Shown piece after piece: positions 38,722 to 48,234 of a DNA stretch of 64,000 nucleotides (the stretch's first letter is position 1; each line of letters starts with the position of its first letter). Origin of the DNA: AP-15 sp963845735 (GTDB taxonomy: Bacteria > Pseudomonadota > Alphaproteobacteria > ATCC43930 > CGMCC-115725); assembly GCA_963845735.1 (NCBI GenBank), contig CAWJTR010000001.1, forward strand, positions 248,001-312,000. Direction: 5' to 3'. The notes beneath the pieces were generated by a model. The model was given only the letters and a program-made list of their open reading frames with translations. It made no database searches and had not been told where the DNA came from. The translations under genes were made by a program, and so were the position numbers.

Positions 38722-39759
38722 TCACAACACCGCTTCGGCGATCACCCGCAACGCCGCGGCGTCGGCGCCTGCCAGCACCAGCGAGCCGACCCGGTGATCC
38801 CTGGCGATCTCTTTCCACGCCTGCAGCCGGTCGCGGACGCGCTCCTTCGGCCCGATCAGCGAGGTCTCGTCGATCAGCGCGTCGGGCACAGCCGTTTCGG
38901 CCTCCTTGCGCCGTCCGGCGAGATAATGGTCCTGGATCGTTGCCGCCGCCGCCTCGTAGCCCATGCGTTTTGCCAGATCGTTGTAGAAATTCTTCGAGCG
39001 AGCGCCCATGCCGCCGATGTAGAGCGCGAGATTGGGCCTGATCGCGTCGCGGCAGGCCGCAATATCGTCGCCGATGCTGACGCGGATATAGGGAGCAAGA
39101 TCGAAATCGGCGAGGGTTTTCCCGTTACCGGCCTTGGCTATCCCTTCGCGCACCGGCCCGGCGATCGCGTCGGCCTGTTCGGGCGACATGAAGAACGGCA
39201 AGGTTCCGTCCGCGACCTCGCCGGCCGTCCGCAGCCCCGCCGGAGCGATCGCCGCGGTGTAGATCTTCAGGCTGGGGTCGCCGTGGATGGTGCTGCGCAG
39301 CGCCTTGCCCAGCCCGGTCGAACCGGGCCCGGTGTACGGGATTTGATAGTGCTCGCCGTGATATTCGAGCGGCGCCTTGCGCTCGAGGATCTGGCGGATG
39401 ATCGCGATGTATTCGCGGGTGCGGGCGAGCGGCTTGCCGAACGGCACGCCGTGCCAGCCTTCGACCACCTGCGGCCCCGACGGCCCGATGCCGCACAAAA
39501 AGCGGTTGCCCGAGAGCGCCTGCAAGGTCATCGCCGTCATCGCCGCGCAGGCAGGGGTGCGCGCCGGCATCTGCATAATGGCGGTGCCGGCCTTGATGCG
39601 TTTGGTCTGCGCCAGGACCCAGGCGACCGGCGACACCGCGTCGGTGCCATAGGCCTCGCCGCACCATACCGCCTCGTAGCCGAGCCGTTCGGCCTCCAAC
39701 ACGAGATCCATATCGATCCCGGCGGTGGGCGACACCCTGAGGGTCATGGCCAGTTTCAT
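38722..39759 (-). CDS. LLM-class flavin-dependent oxidoreductase
   Basis: The 345-residue bacterial-luciferase-like TIM barrel has LVLEAERLGYEAVWCGEAYG, AGTAIMQMPARTP, SGNRFLCGIGPSGPQVVEGWHGVPFG and IYTAAIAPAGLRTAGEVADG. Such enzymes use FMN or F420 to oxidise or monooxygenate small molecules. The exact substrate and cofactor are not evident. The start overlaps the stop of the next LLM gene upstream (ATGA), so the two are translationally coupled. Confidence 0.88.
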   Translation of the reverse strand: MKLAMTLRVSPTAGIDMDLVLEAERLGYEAVWCGEAYGTDAVSPVAWVLAQTKRIKAGTAIMQMPARTPACAAMTAMTLQALSGNRFLCGIGPSGPQVVEGWHGVPFGKPLARTREYIAIIRQILERKAPLEYHGEHYQIPYTGPGSTGLGKALRSTIHGDPSLKIYTAAIAPAGLRTAGEVADGTLPFFMSPEQADAIAGPVREGIAKAGNGKTLADFDLAPYIRVSIGDDIAACRDAIRPNLALYIGGMGARSKNFYNDLAKRMGYEAAAATIQDHYLAGRRKEAETAVPDALIDETSLIGPKERVRDRLQAWKEIARDHRVGSLVLAGADAAALRVIAEAVL

Positions 39760-40583
39760 CGAACCTTCTCCGCGGCGTGGGCAACGCGCTCTACGGCGCG
39801 CAGCCAGTCGTCTAGCGCGCGCTCGGCGGGTTCGACCAGCACGTGGCCGACTCCAGCCTCGCTATAGCCGGCGAGCCGAGCGGTAAGCGCGCCCTCGTCC
39901 TTGCCGTCCCAGCCGTTGCGCACCGAGATCGCGAATTCCGGTTCCGGCCGCTGCGCCCGCAGCCGATGCACGATCGGCGCCGCCGCCTCGGGCGATACCC
40001 GCGAGCCATGCCAACCATCGAGCCTCATCGCGCGCTTCAATGCGGGCTCCGAGCTGCCGCCGATCCAGATCGGGATCGGCTTGACCGGCTGCGGGAGCAT
40101 GCGCATTTCCTCGATGACCGCCGGGATGTTGCGCGCCGGGAATGTCACCGGGTCCTGGCTCCACACCGCCCGCATCATCGCGATGCCTTCGTCCATCCGC
40201 CGGCCGCGCTCGCGAAACGGCACGCCCAGCGCGGCGAATTCGGCTTCCAGCCAGCCGACCCCGGCGCCGAGGATCAGCCGCCCCTCCGACAGGTTCTGCA
40301 ACGTCGCCAATTCCTTGGCGAGCGGCAACGGATGGCGCATCGGCAATACCAGGACGCTGGTGCCGAGCCCGATCCTTTTGGTGTACGCCGCTGCCCAGGT
40401 CAGGGTCAGGACCGGATCGTAGAACAGCGCCGAAGGCGGGTAGGGCGCGTCCTTCGGCACGATGATGTGCTCGCTGGTCCAGGCGTCGGCAAAGCCCAGC
40501 TCCTCGGCCTGGATCGCCGCGCGCCGGATCGCCTCCGGCCCCGCCTTGCGCCCGATATGCGGCAGATGAATTCCGATCTTCAT
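39756..40583 (-). CDS. LLM-class flavin-dependent oxidoreductase
   Basis: This 275-residue luciferase-like protein includes AEELGFADAWTSEHIIVP, GLGTSVLVLPMRHPLPLAKELATL, SEGRLILGAGVGWLEAEFAALG and PIPIWIGGSSEPALKRA. These are the usual family blocks (TIGR03619-like). It pairs with the coupled LLM gene that follows. The substrate is unknown. The gap upstream (221 bases, 40584-40804) is shared with the divergent ABC-type gene and should hold both promoters; none was certain by eye. Confidence 0.88.
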   Translation of the reverse strand: MKIGIHLPHIGRKAGPEAIRRAAIQAEELGFADAWTSEHIIVPKDAPYPPSALFYDPVLTLTWAAAYTKRIGLGTSVLVLPMRHPLPLAKELATLQNLSEGRLILGAGVGWLEAEFAALGVPFRERGRRMDEGIAMMRAVWSQDPVTFPARNIPAVIEEMRMLPQPVKPIPIWIGGSSEPALKRAMRLDGWHGSRVSPEAAAPIVHRLRAQRPEPEFAISVRNGWDGKDEGALTARLAGYSEAGVGHVLVEPAERALDDWLRAVERVAHAAEKVR

Positions 40584-40804
40584 TTTCCGGTTCTCCCGGA
40601 GCGACCGTTTCCGCGGTCACCCATTTAATCGCGACGCTGGCAGCCCGTTGGTTCGGTGTGTCCTCGGCTCCCGCGATGATAGCATCAGTCCGCTCAACCT
40701 ACAGCCGGGGACGGGCAGTGGGCGGCGAAAAAGGCCGTCAGCGGTGCCCTTCTTGACCTGAGTTATTTGCCGGAGCGGCCAGAAGGCCTGATAGTCTTCG
40801 GGCG

Positions 40805-41812
40805 ATGAGCGTCGCCACCTGGATCCATGAATTCAATGCGGCCCCGGCGGGTGCATTGCCGCGCAATGTCTATCGCTATGTGCTCTCTACCAGCGCGCCG
40901 CACCAGCTGGCGCTGCTGGCGCTGACGGCTGGCGTCGCTTTGCTTGAAGTGGTCCCGCTCGAATTGCAGCGACGGATCGTCAACGATCTGGTCAAGCACC
41001 GCCCCTATTCCTGGGTCGTTGGTTTGTGCGCGGTCTACGCTGGAGTCGTCATCGTCCAAGGCAGCGCCAAGCTTGGGCTCAACATTTATCGCGGCTGGGT
41101 CGGGGAGCAGGCCAAGCGCGATTTGCGCCACCGCGTACACACCGTTGTCGAAACTCCATCCACCGCCTCGCCGGCGGCGGAAGCGCAGGGCATCGTGATC
41201 TCGATGATCGTCGCCGAGGTCGAACCGATCGGCGGCTTTGTCGGCGAGAGCGTGTCGGAGCCGCTGCTGCAGGGTGGCATCATGGCCTCGGTGCTCGCCT
41301 ATCTGATCCATATCGATCCGTGGATGGCGCTCGCGGCCATCGGGCTCTTCATCCCGCAGCTGATATTTGTTCCGCTGCTGCAATCGGCGGTCAACCGGCG
41401 CACCGGCGCGCGCATCCAGGTGTTGCGCCAGCTCGGTATCGCGATGATCGACCGGGATGACGACGCCGAGGACGAACGACGAATTGACCAAGCGTTCGCG
41501 CTCGATATGGGAATCTTTAAGATAAAATTTACGATGAATTTCTTGATGAACCTTTGCAATCACCTGCAGCGCGTATCGGCCTTACTCGTCGGCGGCTGGT
41601 GGGTGTATACCAACCACCTCGAAATTGGCGGCGTGGTCGCCTTCATCTCGGGGATCGGGCGGTTGAACGATCCGTGGGGCGACCTGGTCAATTACTTCCG
41701 CGACCTCAATGTCACCCAGGTCAAATACCGCCTGCTGGCCGACGCGGTCGATCAGCTGGCCCCAGCCGGCCCCGACCGCGCTGTTGGGCCCTTGACTGCA
41801 GCGGCCGGTTGA
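40805..41812 (+). CDS. ABC-exporter-type membrane domain without an ATPase domain
   Basis: The 335-residue protein has about six membrane helices and the ABC exporter type-1 pattern (VPLELQRRIVNDL, YRGWVGEQAKRDLRHRVH, VAFISGIGRLNDPWGDLVNYFRDLNVTQVKYRLL). It stops exactly where the nucleotide-binding domain would begin. No Walker A, signature or Walker B sequence follows in any frame up to the next gene. It is either a truncated transporter or a permease served by an ATPase encoded elsewhere. The next gene, an MFS carrier, begins 81 bases on. Confidence 0.75.
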   Translation: MSVATWIHEFNAAPAGALPRNVYRYVLSTSAPHQLALLALTAGVALLEVVPLELQRRIVNDLVKHRPYSWVVGLCAVYAGVVIVQGSAKLGLNIYRGWVGEQAKRDLRHRVHTVVETPSTASPAAEAQGIVISMIVAEVEPIGGFVGESVSEPLLQGGIMASVLAYLIHIDPWMALAAIGLFIPQLIFVPLLQSAVNRRTGARIQVLRQLGIAMIDRDDDAEDERRIDQAFALDMGIFKIKFTMNFLMNLCNHLQRVSALLVGGWWVYTNHLEIGGVVAFISGIGRLNDPWGDLVNYFRDLNVTQVKYRLLADAVDQLAPAGPDRAVGPLTAAAG

Positions 41813-41893
41813 CGGCCCGGTGGTCCAGCGCCTATTCGTTCAACCAACGCGAACGAAAGGGCCGCCGGCGACGGCCGGAGAGGGGAGTAAGAA

Positions 41894-43319
41894 ATGCTTG
41901 GACAGACTTCGGACGATTTGCTGGCGTTGTTCGATACGGCACCGCTCAACCGCCGCTATTGGGTCAGCTTTGTGCTGCTCTCGGCGCTGTTCGTCCTCGA
42001 ATTCTTCGATTTTCTGGTGGTTGGTTACCTGCTTGCGGTGCTCGGACCGCAATGGCACCTGACCTACGGCCAATCGGCGCTGATCCTTTACAGCGGGGGC
42101 ATTGGCTCGATCCTGGGTGCGCTGGTCTTCGGCGGGTTCGCCGATATGTGGGGCCGCAAGTCTCAGATGATCATCGGCACCTTTATCTGTGCCGTTGCCG
42201 CTGGCCTGATCGGCCTCGTGCCGAGCGGGTCGTGGCAGACCTTTGCGTTCCTGCGCTTTTTTGTCGGTGTCGGCCTGACAGCGGGTGTGACACCCTCCCT
42301 GACGATCCTGGTCGAGCTGACCCCGACCCGGCGCCGCACCCTGCTGACCAGCTTCTACATCGTCTTCGCGTCGGCGGGCGGTCTGCTCGCCTCGACCACC
42401 TCGGCGGCGCTGCTCTCGGCGCTTGGGTGGCGCGGCGTCGCGATGCTCGGCGTTGCACCGGCCTTTGTCGGCATACTCATCTGGATCTTCGTGCCCGAGT
42501 CGGTGCGGTGGCTCGTGGCCAAGGGGCGATTCGCCGAAGCCCGGACCGGGGTCGCGCAACAGCTCGACCTCCCACTCCAATCGGTTCCGTTGCCGACCGT
42601 CCGGCCAGCAATCCAGCCGCGCGGGAAGCTATCGGAACTTTATCATCAGCCTCGCATGTTCTGGGAGACCGTGCTGATCTGGGGCGGCTCTTCGACGGCA
42701 GGCTACGGCGTCTATCTGTGGGGACCGACGATCGTCGCAATGGTGCTCAAGGTTCCGGTCCCGCAGGCCGCCGCGTATTTTATTTTCGTCGCCCTTGGGG
42801 GCGTCGTCGGCAAGATTTTCGTTACCTTCCTGGCGCCGCTGATGGGCCGGCGTCCGCTCGGCGTCCTTTGGGGGTTCGGCGGGGTCATCGCGCTCGCGGC
42901 CGCAGGCTACTACCACGATGTCGTCGTCGTCGGTTTGCCGCTGATGGTGATTTTGCTGTGTGCCTCGACTTTCTTCATCGAAGGCGGTTTCTCGAACCTT
43001 GCCCCGTACACGGTCGAGAGCTATGGCGTGAACCTTGGCGCCCGTGCCTCGGGTCTAGGCCAGGCGGCGAACGGAGTCGGCAAGATCCTCGGCCCGTTGA
43101 GCTTGGCGCTGATCGCCGGCACCAGCAACATCCTGTCGCCCAAGGCAACGGCGGATGCGGTGCTGCCGGCCTACCTGTTCCTCGCCTTCTGCATGGCGCT
43201 GGTCGGATTGTCGTTTCTGATCCTGGGGGTCGAGACCCACGGCAGGGCGATGGGGGTCGGCGCCGACGCCAGATTCGACCCGGCGGCGGCCGTCGGTGCT
43301 CGGCACCGAGGCACGCTGA
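41894..43319 (+). CDS. MFS transporter, sugar/aromatic-acid porter type
   Basis: This protein of about 474 residues has 12 membrane helices. It shows the family motifs FFDFLVVGYLLAVLGP (helix 1), GGFADMWGRKSQMIIG (loop 2-3), a loop 4-5 ELTPTRRRT and PESVRWLVAKGRFAEA at the central loop, plus a matching second half. It likely imports an organic acid or sugar. The open frame runs on to 43450, overlapping the opposing NUDIX gene by about 120 bases. A one-base shift near 43300 would instead end it at the TGA at 43317-43319, which I prefer. The ATG at 41894 follows GAGGGGAG. Confidence 0.85.
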
Positions 43320-43328
43320 GGCAGCCGG

Positions 43329-44046
43329 CTACGGCGCGCGCGCGGCTTCGCGGCAGACGCCGACGCGGCGTGCGTTCTTGCCCCAATAAAAGAGCGGCGG
43401 CTCGCCGGCAGCGATGCCGCTGCGCAGCGCTACGGCGCGCGCCAGCATGAAGCGGGTAACGTCGCGCAGCCCGTCCTCCAGATCGCCGGTGCCCAAGGGG
43501 TGCCAGCGCACGTCTTCGAGTTCCGTGCTCGCCATCGGCTCCCCAAAGACGCTTTCACCGTCCGCCAGAAAGAACCGGGTGTTGAAACGGCGGCTCGAAT
43601 GCGACGGGGTGATCGCTCGACCGACATAGGTCAGCAGATCCATCGCCGCCGCGAGGCCGCGCCGGCGGTAGGCCCGCTCGATCGCGCCCTCCGCTGGCGT
43701 GCTCAAATCCGACGACGTGGCCTCGGCCGGACGGCCGACCAGGACGCCCACTTCCTCCCAGGTCTCCCGCAGCGCCGCCCTGGCCGCCCGCGCGAGCCTC
43801 GGAGCGAGCCAGCTCGGTCGCGGTCTCGACCATCCAGGGACGCCGATCCGGCGGGTCGATGGCGCCGCCGGGAAAGACATAGACGCCAGGCATGAACCGC
43901 GCGGCGAGCGGACGGCGGCCGACCAGGACTTCGAGCGTGGCGCCCGCGCCGCGCAGCAGGACCAGCGAGGCAGCGTCGCGCGGCCGCACCGCCGATTTTC
44001 GTTCTGTCGTCGACGCTCGAAATTCCTGGACCGGCGCATCGTTCAT
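43329..44046 (-). CDS. NUDIX hydrolase, one frameshift
   Basis: The protein is about 238 residues, with an N-terminal DAASLVLLRGAGATLEVLVG strand, GVYVFPGGAIDPPD, and the core of the NUDIX box AALRETWEEVGVLVG. A TRFFLADGES strand and an ending near FYWGKNARRVG follow. NUDIX enzymes hydrolyse nucleoside diphosphates linked to another moiety, and this size fits the CoA-pyrophosphatase/NUDT19-like group. A frameshift near 43800 divides the chain before the NUDIX box. The ATG at 44046 was chosen because upstream codons look non-coding. Confidence 0.85.
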
Positions 44047-44092
44047 CGCGGCACTATGCGCGAATTCGCGCCGGCGGCTCCAGCGATTGCCG

Positions 44093-44456
44093 TCACCCAG
44101 GGTTACGGCGGGCGCGCTCGATCGCGGCGATCCAGGTTTCGATCGCCCGGCGTAGCTCGCCAAAGCCGTAATGCTCGGGACGCGAATCCTCGATGACGGC
44201 GTTGCGGATCGTAACTCGATCAGGGGAGATCGCGATCGGAATAGGCATTGCCTACCGCTGCCGGCTGCGGCGCTTCGCCGCGCTCCACCGCGCTAATCTC
44301 GGCCACCAATGCCCGGGCAGCGGCAAGATCGCCCTGCACGTCGCTTTGCAGAAAGCTCGCCAGAATTTCGCCGTGGCGGCCGCTGCCTGGACGTGCGCGG
44401 CCTTCGAGGTGTCCCGTCCGGTGCCGCCGGACGGTGATAAGTCCGGGCGGAGACAT
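44093..44456 (-). CDS. Small unknown protein translationally coupled to EndoU; possible immunity/partner protein, one frameshift
   Basis: The ATG at 44456 overlaps the EndoU stop as TGATG. The first frame reads to HGEILASFLQSDVQGDLAAA and VERGEAPQPAAVGNAYS, then would stop at 44220. One base shift near 44235 continues it convincingly (SPDRVTIRNAVIEDSRPEHY, FGELRRAIETWIAAIERA) to 44093, giving about 120 residues. No signal peptide is seen, so it should stay in the cytoplasm. I do not recognise the family; the helix-then-strand layout faintly recalls YacL/UPF0231 proteins. A partner or immunity role is inferred from coupling only. Confidence 0.55.
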
Positions 44457-44953
44457 CACGGGCCGCGCAGCGGGTAGGCCGCGTCAATTCGGCCGCGTTG
44501 ATACCAGCCCTCGATCGCAAAGCCGTGTCCCGAATCACCGGAAAACTCGCCATCGCCGCGCATTTGTCCGTGATGGAAGGCGGCGAGCACCGCCTCGATG
44601 ACCTCGTCATCGGACATCGCGTCCGGGAAAAAGGTCGAGGAAGCCCGCTTGTCGATCCATTCACCGCTCGCCGGATCGCGCAGAGCAACACGGGCGCGAT
44701 AGACGCCGTTCGCGTCCGGCGGCTGGACGATCCGCAGCACGCGAGCACTCGGCGGGTCGACCCCGTTCGGCCGGTGGTGATAGCCGACCGCCTCCCCGCG
44801 GCGGTTGATTGCGCCGGTCTGGATATGGGCAATGTTGATCGGCGGATCGGTTGCCGTCCATTGGCCCGCCGGCGCGATGTCGCGGGCAGAAAGCCCCGCC
44901 GACAGCAGAACCAGCAGTGCTGACACGAAGATCGCGTGCGAGAAGCGCTTCAT
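44456..44953 (-). CDS. Secreted EndoU-type nuclease
   Basis: The 165-residue protein has a Sec signal peptide (positively charged MKRFSH, then a hydrophobic stretch, cleavage near LSA). The mature part has the bacterial EndoU (PF14436-type) layout: HIQTGAINRRGEAVGYHHR with the two catalytic His, GVYRARVALRDPASGEWIDK with the Lys region, SSTFFPDAMSDDEVIEAVLA with the Ser/Thr-Phe-Phe-Pro motif, and GFAIEGWYQRGRIDAAYPL with the catalytic Tyr region. EndoU toxins cleave RNA and usually form the tip of CdiA or polymorphic toxins. Here the domain stands alone with its own export signal. A coupled small gene follows directly. Confidence 0.83.
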   Translation of the reverse strand: MKRFSHAIFVSALLVLLSAGLSARDIAPAGQWTATDPPINIAHIQTGAINRRGEAVGYHHRPNGVDPPSARVLRIVQPPDANGVYRARVALRDPASGEWIDKRASSTFFPDAMSDDEVIEAVLAAFHHGQMRGDGEFSGDSGHGFAIEGWYQRGRIDAAYPLRGP

Positions 44954-44986
44954 CGCATCCCGGTGTTGCGCGGCGAAAATGACGGA

Positions 44987-45310
44987 TCACCGCCCCGCGA
45001 ACACGTCCTTTGCCACCAATGCCGCGGTCATCGCCGCCGGCCACCCGGCGTAGAAGGCGAGATGGGTGATCAGCTCACCCAACTCCTCCTTGCTGAGCCC
45101 GTTATCGAGTGCGCGGCCGAGATGCCCGACCAGTTGCCTCTCGCGTCCGAGCGCGACCAGGGTCGCCACCGTGATCAGGCTGCGGTCGCGTTTCGACAGG
45201 CCTGGGCGCTCCCAGACATCGCCATAGACAACCTTGTCAGCGAGATCGATCAGTTTCGGCACGATCGGCCGAACCTGTTCGCGCGCTGGTGAGGGCGGGG
45301 TTACCGGCAT
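44987..45310 (-). CDS. Carboxymuconolactone decarboxylase (CMD) family protein
   Basis: This 107-residue all-helical CMD-domain protein includes DVWERPGLSKRDRSLITVATLVALG and ELITHLAFYAGWPAAMTAA. The AhpD-type CxxC is absent, so peroxidase activity is unlikely. Such short proteins are either gamma-carboxymuconolactone decarboxylase relatives or uncharacterised oxidoreductase accessories. It is 24 bases after the M81 peptidase gene and 33 bases before the EndoU gene, all in one direction. Confidence 0.85.
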   Translation of the reverse strand: MPVTPPSPAREQVRPIVPKLIDLADKVVYGDVWERPGLSKRDRSLITVATLVALGRERQLVGHLGRALDNGLSKEELGELITHLAFYAGWPAAMTAALVAKDVFAGR

Positions 45311-45334
45311 GAGTTTTCTCCGTTGTAGGGCGAA

Positions 45335-46837
45335 TTAAGGGACGTGCCACTCGACGTTGTCGTCGAGCGGGATGACCGGGCGTGGCAGCCGCTTCCATTC
45401 GAAGCGGCTCAGAACAGGCGAGGTCAGGCCGGGCAGGTCGACCTCGACGATCTGGTCCGGGCCGAAAAACTCGTCGAAGCCGCCGCGGAAATGGCCGCGC
45501 GACTTGACCACGACCGAGCGCGCGCGCCCGATATCGAGCCCCATCATTTCGAAGAAGATCGGGTCGGCGCACTGCACCCGATGTGAGATGACGACGACCG
45601 TGACGCCGCCGACTTGCAACGCCGCGCACGGCCCGAGCTCAAGCCGCATGCCGGCATAGATGCCGCGGCGGCCGACGCAATTGCCGTCGGTCAGCGACAT
45701 GACCCGAGCCGGAGCCGACCAGGGCTCCGAGAATTTGGTGGATTCCTCTCGATTGAAACGCGCGTCGAACTGGTAATGCCGCCCGTAGCGGTGCGCCTCG
45801 GCAGCAAGTGGCGGGTCATAAAACACGCCGAGCAGCGCATCGCGGACCCCGGCCTCGTAAAATGCGCGCAGCAGAAAGACCGTGTTGCCGCGCCCGCCGC
45901 CGCCCGGGTTGTCGGCGACATCGGCAAAGGCGAGCGCCGGCAGCGAGGGATCGCGCCCGACTGCGAGGGCCTTCGCCACCGCGTCGTCGAGCGAGGTGAG
46001 ATGTGGATAAAAGCGCGCCCGGTTGGCCCAGCCGAGTGCGGCGATTTCGCGGGCGAGTGTCTCGGCGGCGCGCTTGTCGTGCCGCGCGGTCACGACCACG
46101 CTCAGCCCACAGGTGGCGGCATCGGCAAAGGCAAAGCCGCCCATCGCCGAGACGTTCATGATCTCCGGGTTCATGCGCCGCTGGCCGAGATCGATCATCT
46201 CGGCATAAGGGCCGGCGGCGGTCAGCAACGTCACGGTCGGCGGCACGATCGGCAGGCGGATGAAGGCCGCCCGCGGCCGGAGCCCGGCCAGCATATCGCG
46301 GATCGCCGCGGCCGCCTCGGCGCCGCGCTCGCGCATGTCGAGATGCGGGTTGGTGCGATAGCCGATAAAGGCGTCGATCGACCGCACCATGCGTTCGGAA
46401 ACATTGGCGTGCAGGTCGAGCGTCGCTGCGATCGGCACGTCGGGTCCGACGATCTCGCGCACCTTCTCGAACAGCTCCCCGTCGGGATCGTCCTCCTCCG
46501 TCGTCAGCGCCGCACCGTGCGAGCAAATATAGACGGCGTCGACCGGCAACGCCGCTTTGAGCCGGTGCGCGATCGTGTCGAGCAGTTCGACAAAAAAACC
46601 ATGCTCGACCGGCCCGTTGGGCTCGGTCATCGCCAGCGCGATGCCGACCGGCGTCCACGGGCCCGAGGCATCCATTGCCGCGACGAAACCCGGCGTTTCG
46701 GGCAGCATGACCGGCGCTGGCGCGCGCGCTTCGGCGACGATCGCATCGCCTTCGAGATAGGTGCGCGCGGTGAAGTGTGCCTTGGTCGCGACCGGCGCGA
46801 ATTTGTTGCACTCGATCGAAAAGCCGAGCAGCGCCAC
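45335..46837 (-). CDS. M81 family metallopeptidase (MlrC-like)
   Basis: About 500 residues of the MlrC (microcystinase C) family, with GFSIECNKFAP, VYICSHGAALTTEEDDPDG, AATLDLHANVSERM, RTNPHLDMRERG, FADVADNPGGGGRGNT and a C-terminal ISHRVQCADP. MlrC-type enzymes cleave linear peptides or related amides with zinc. The open frame extends to an ATG at 46921, but that stretch contains a REP-like palindrome (46846-46879) and low-complexity proline codons. The GTG at 46837, directly before VALLGFSIE, is therefore preferred. Confidence 0.88.
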   Translation of the reverse strand: MALLGFSIECNKFAPVATKAHFTARTYLEGDAIVAEARAPAPVMLPETPGFVAAMDASGPWTPVGIALAMTEPNGPVEHGFFVELLDTIAHRLKAALPVDAVYICSHGAALTTEEDDPDGELFEKVREIVGPDVPIAATLDLHANVSERMVRSIDAFIGYRTNPHLDMRERGAEAAAAIRDMLAGLRPRAAFIRLPIVPPTVTLLTAAGPYAEMIDLGQRRMNPEIMNVSAMGGFAFADAATCGLSVVVTARHDKRAAETLAREIAALGWANRARFYPHLTSLDDAVAKALAVGRDPSLPALAFADVADNPGGGGRGNTVFLLRAFYEAGVRDALLGVFYDPPLAAEAHRYGRHYQFDARFNREESTKFSEPWSAPARVMSLTDGNCVGRRGIYAGMRLELGPCAALQVGGVTVVVISHRVQCADPIFFEMMGLDIGRARSVVVKSRGHFRGGFDEFFGPDQIVEVDLPGLTSPVLSRFEWKRLPRPVIPLDDNVEWHVP

Positions 46838-46845
46838 GCGGGGGC

Positions 46846-46879
46846 CCCTACCATCCCCCGCTCGCGGCGGAGGGTAGGG
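46846..46879. repeat. REP-like hairpin upstream of the M81 gene
   Basis: The arms CCCTACC (46846-46852) and GGTAGGG (46873-46879) flank a GC-rich centre. The sequence style matches REP-like elements elsewhere in the window. It occupies the region between the M81 gene and the divergent M20 gene. Confidence 0.45.
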
Positions 46880-46993
46880 CAGGGGTGACACGGGCGAAGG
46901 TGGATCGGGCATGCCGGGCACCGGGAGTGGTTTCCGTCTGCCGAGATCCTAGGCTAGACTTCGGCCGACCGCCACCGGTGAAGGCACAACAAC

Positions 46994-48230
46994 ATGCCGG
47001 CCATCGACGGACAGCGCGTCGTCGCCGACCTCCGTCGGCTTGCTGAATTCGGGCGCTATAAAACTGGTGTCCATCGCCCGACTTATTCGCCGGCCGATGT
47101 CGAGTTCGCGGCATTGGCTCGCCGGAAAGCTGCGCGAGGCCGGGCTCGAGCCGGTGATCGACGGCATCGGCAATGTGATCGGCCGCAATCCCCGGGCGCG
47201 GCGGCGGCTGCTGGTCGGCTCACACAGCGAGACCCAGCCCTATGGCGGCTGGCTCGATGGCGCCTTGGGGGTGATTTACGGGCTGGAACTGGCCTGCGCC
47301 TTCGCCGCCGACCCGGATTGCGTCGAGCTCGGTATCGAGGTCGCCGCCTGGGCCGACGAGGAGGGCCATTACGGCGGCTATCTCGGCAGCCGCTCGTTCG
47401 TCGGCGCGCTCGACGAGGACGAGATCGACCAGGCGCGAGGCCGCGACGACGGGACGCCGTTGCGCGAGGCGCTGGCGCGGGCCGGGTTCGCCGGCCGGCC
47501 GCGCGAACATTTCGAACCCGGCCGCCATATCGGTTATCTCGAAGCGCACATCGAGCAGGGCGACACCCTCGACACGAGCGGGCTGCGTATCGGTGTCGTC
47601 GAGGCGATCGTGGGCATCCGTAATTTCCGGCTCTCCTTGATCGGCGAGCAGAACCATGCCGGCACGACGCGGATGATCAGGCGCAAGGATGCCGGGGTGG
47701 CGATGGTGCAACTGGCCACGCGCATCCACGATCGTTTCCCCGAGATCGCCGGCCCGCGTACGGTGTGGACGATCGGCCGTATGCTGTTGGAGCCGAACGC
47801 GCCCTCGGTCGTCCCCGGCCATGCCGAAATGCAGGTTCAGTTCCGCGATACCGACCCAGGGCGCCTCGACCTGTTCGAGAAGAAATTGCGCGAGCTCGTG
47901 GACGAAGCCGACCGCGCGGGGCCCTGCCATTGCGCGCTAGAGCCGATCGGGCGGACCGAGCCGCGGCCGATGGATAAGGGCTTTCAGGCGCTGATCGAGG
48001 CGGCGGCCGAGGACCATGCGCCCGGCATGCACATGCGCATGCCGAGTGCGGCCGGCCATGACGCCGCGATCCTGTCCGAACGCATGCCCGCCGGGATGAT
48101 GTTCATCCCCAGTCTCGGCGGCATCAGCCATCACTGGTCGGAAGACACCAAGGAAGAAGACATCGTCCTCGGCGCCCAAATCTTCGCCGACGCCGCAGCG
48201 CGCATCCTGCGGTCGGCCGATCGATTCTAA
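46994..48230 (+). CDS. M20-family Zn-dependent amidohydrolase (allantoate/N-carbamoyl amino acid hydrolase type), one frameshift
   Basis: This enzyme of about 412 residues carries the M20 metal residues: His in LLVGSHSETQPYGGWLDG, the bridging Asp in LDGALG, Glu in WADEEGHYGG, His in YLEAHIEQGDTLD, and His in GGISHHWSEDT. It also has PSAAGHDAAILSERMPAGM. Members hydrolyse allantoate, ureidoglycine or N-carbamoyl amino acids. The first 38 codons (from ATG 46994) are in another frame; one extra G near 47107 separates them. It is divergent from the M81 gene; the MBL gene starts 4 bases after. Confidence 0.9.
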
Positions 48231-48234
48231 GCGC

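Noticed and set aside
43320..43450. C-terminal extension of the MFS transporter to 43450
   Set aside because: It would overlap the opposing NUDIX gene by about 120 bases and is Arg-rich without family similarity. A one-base shift ends the protein at 43319.
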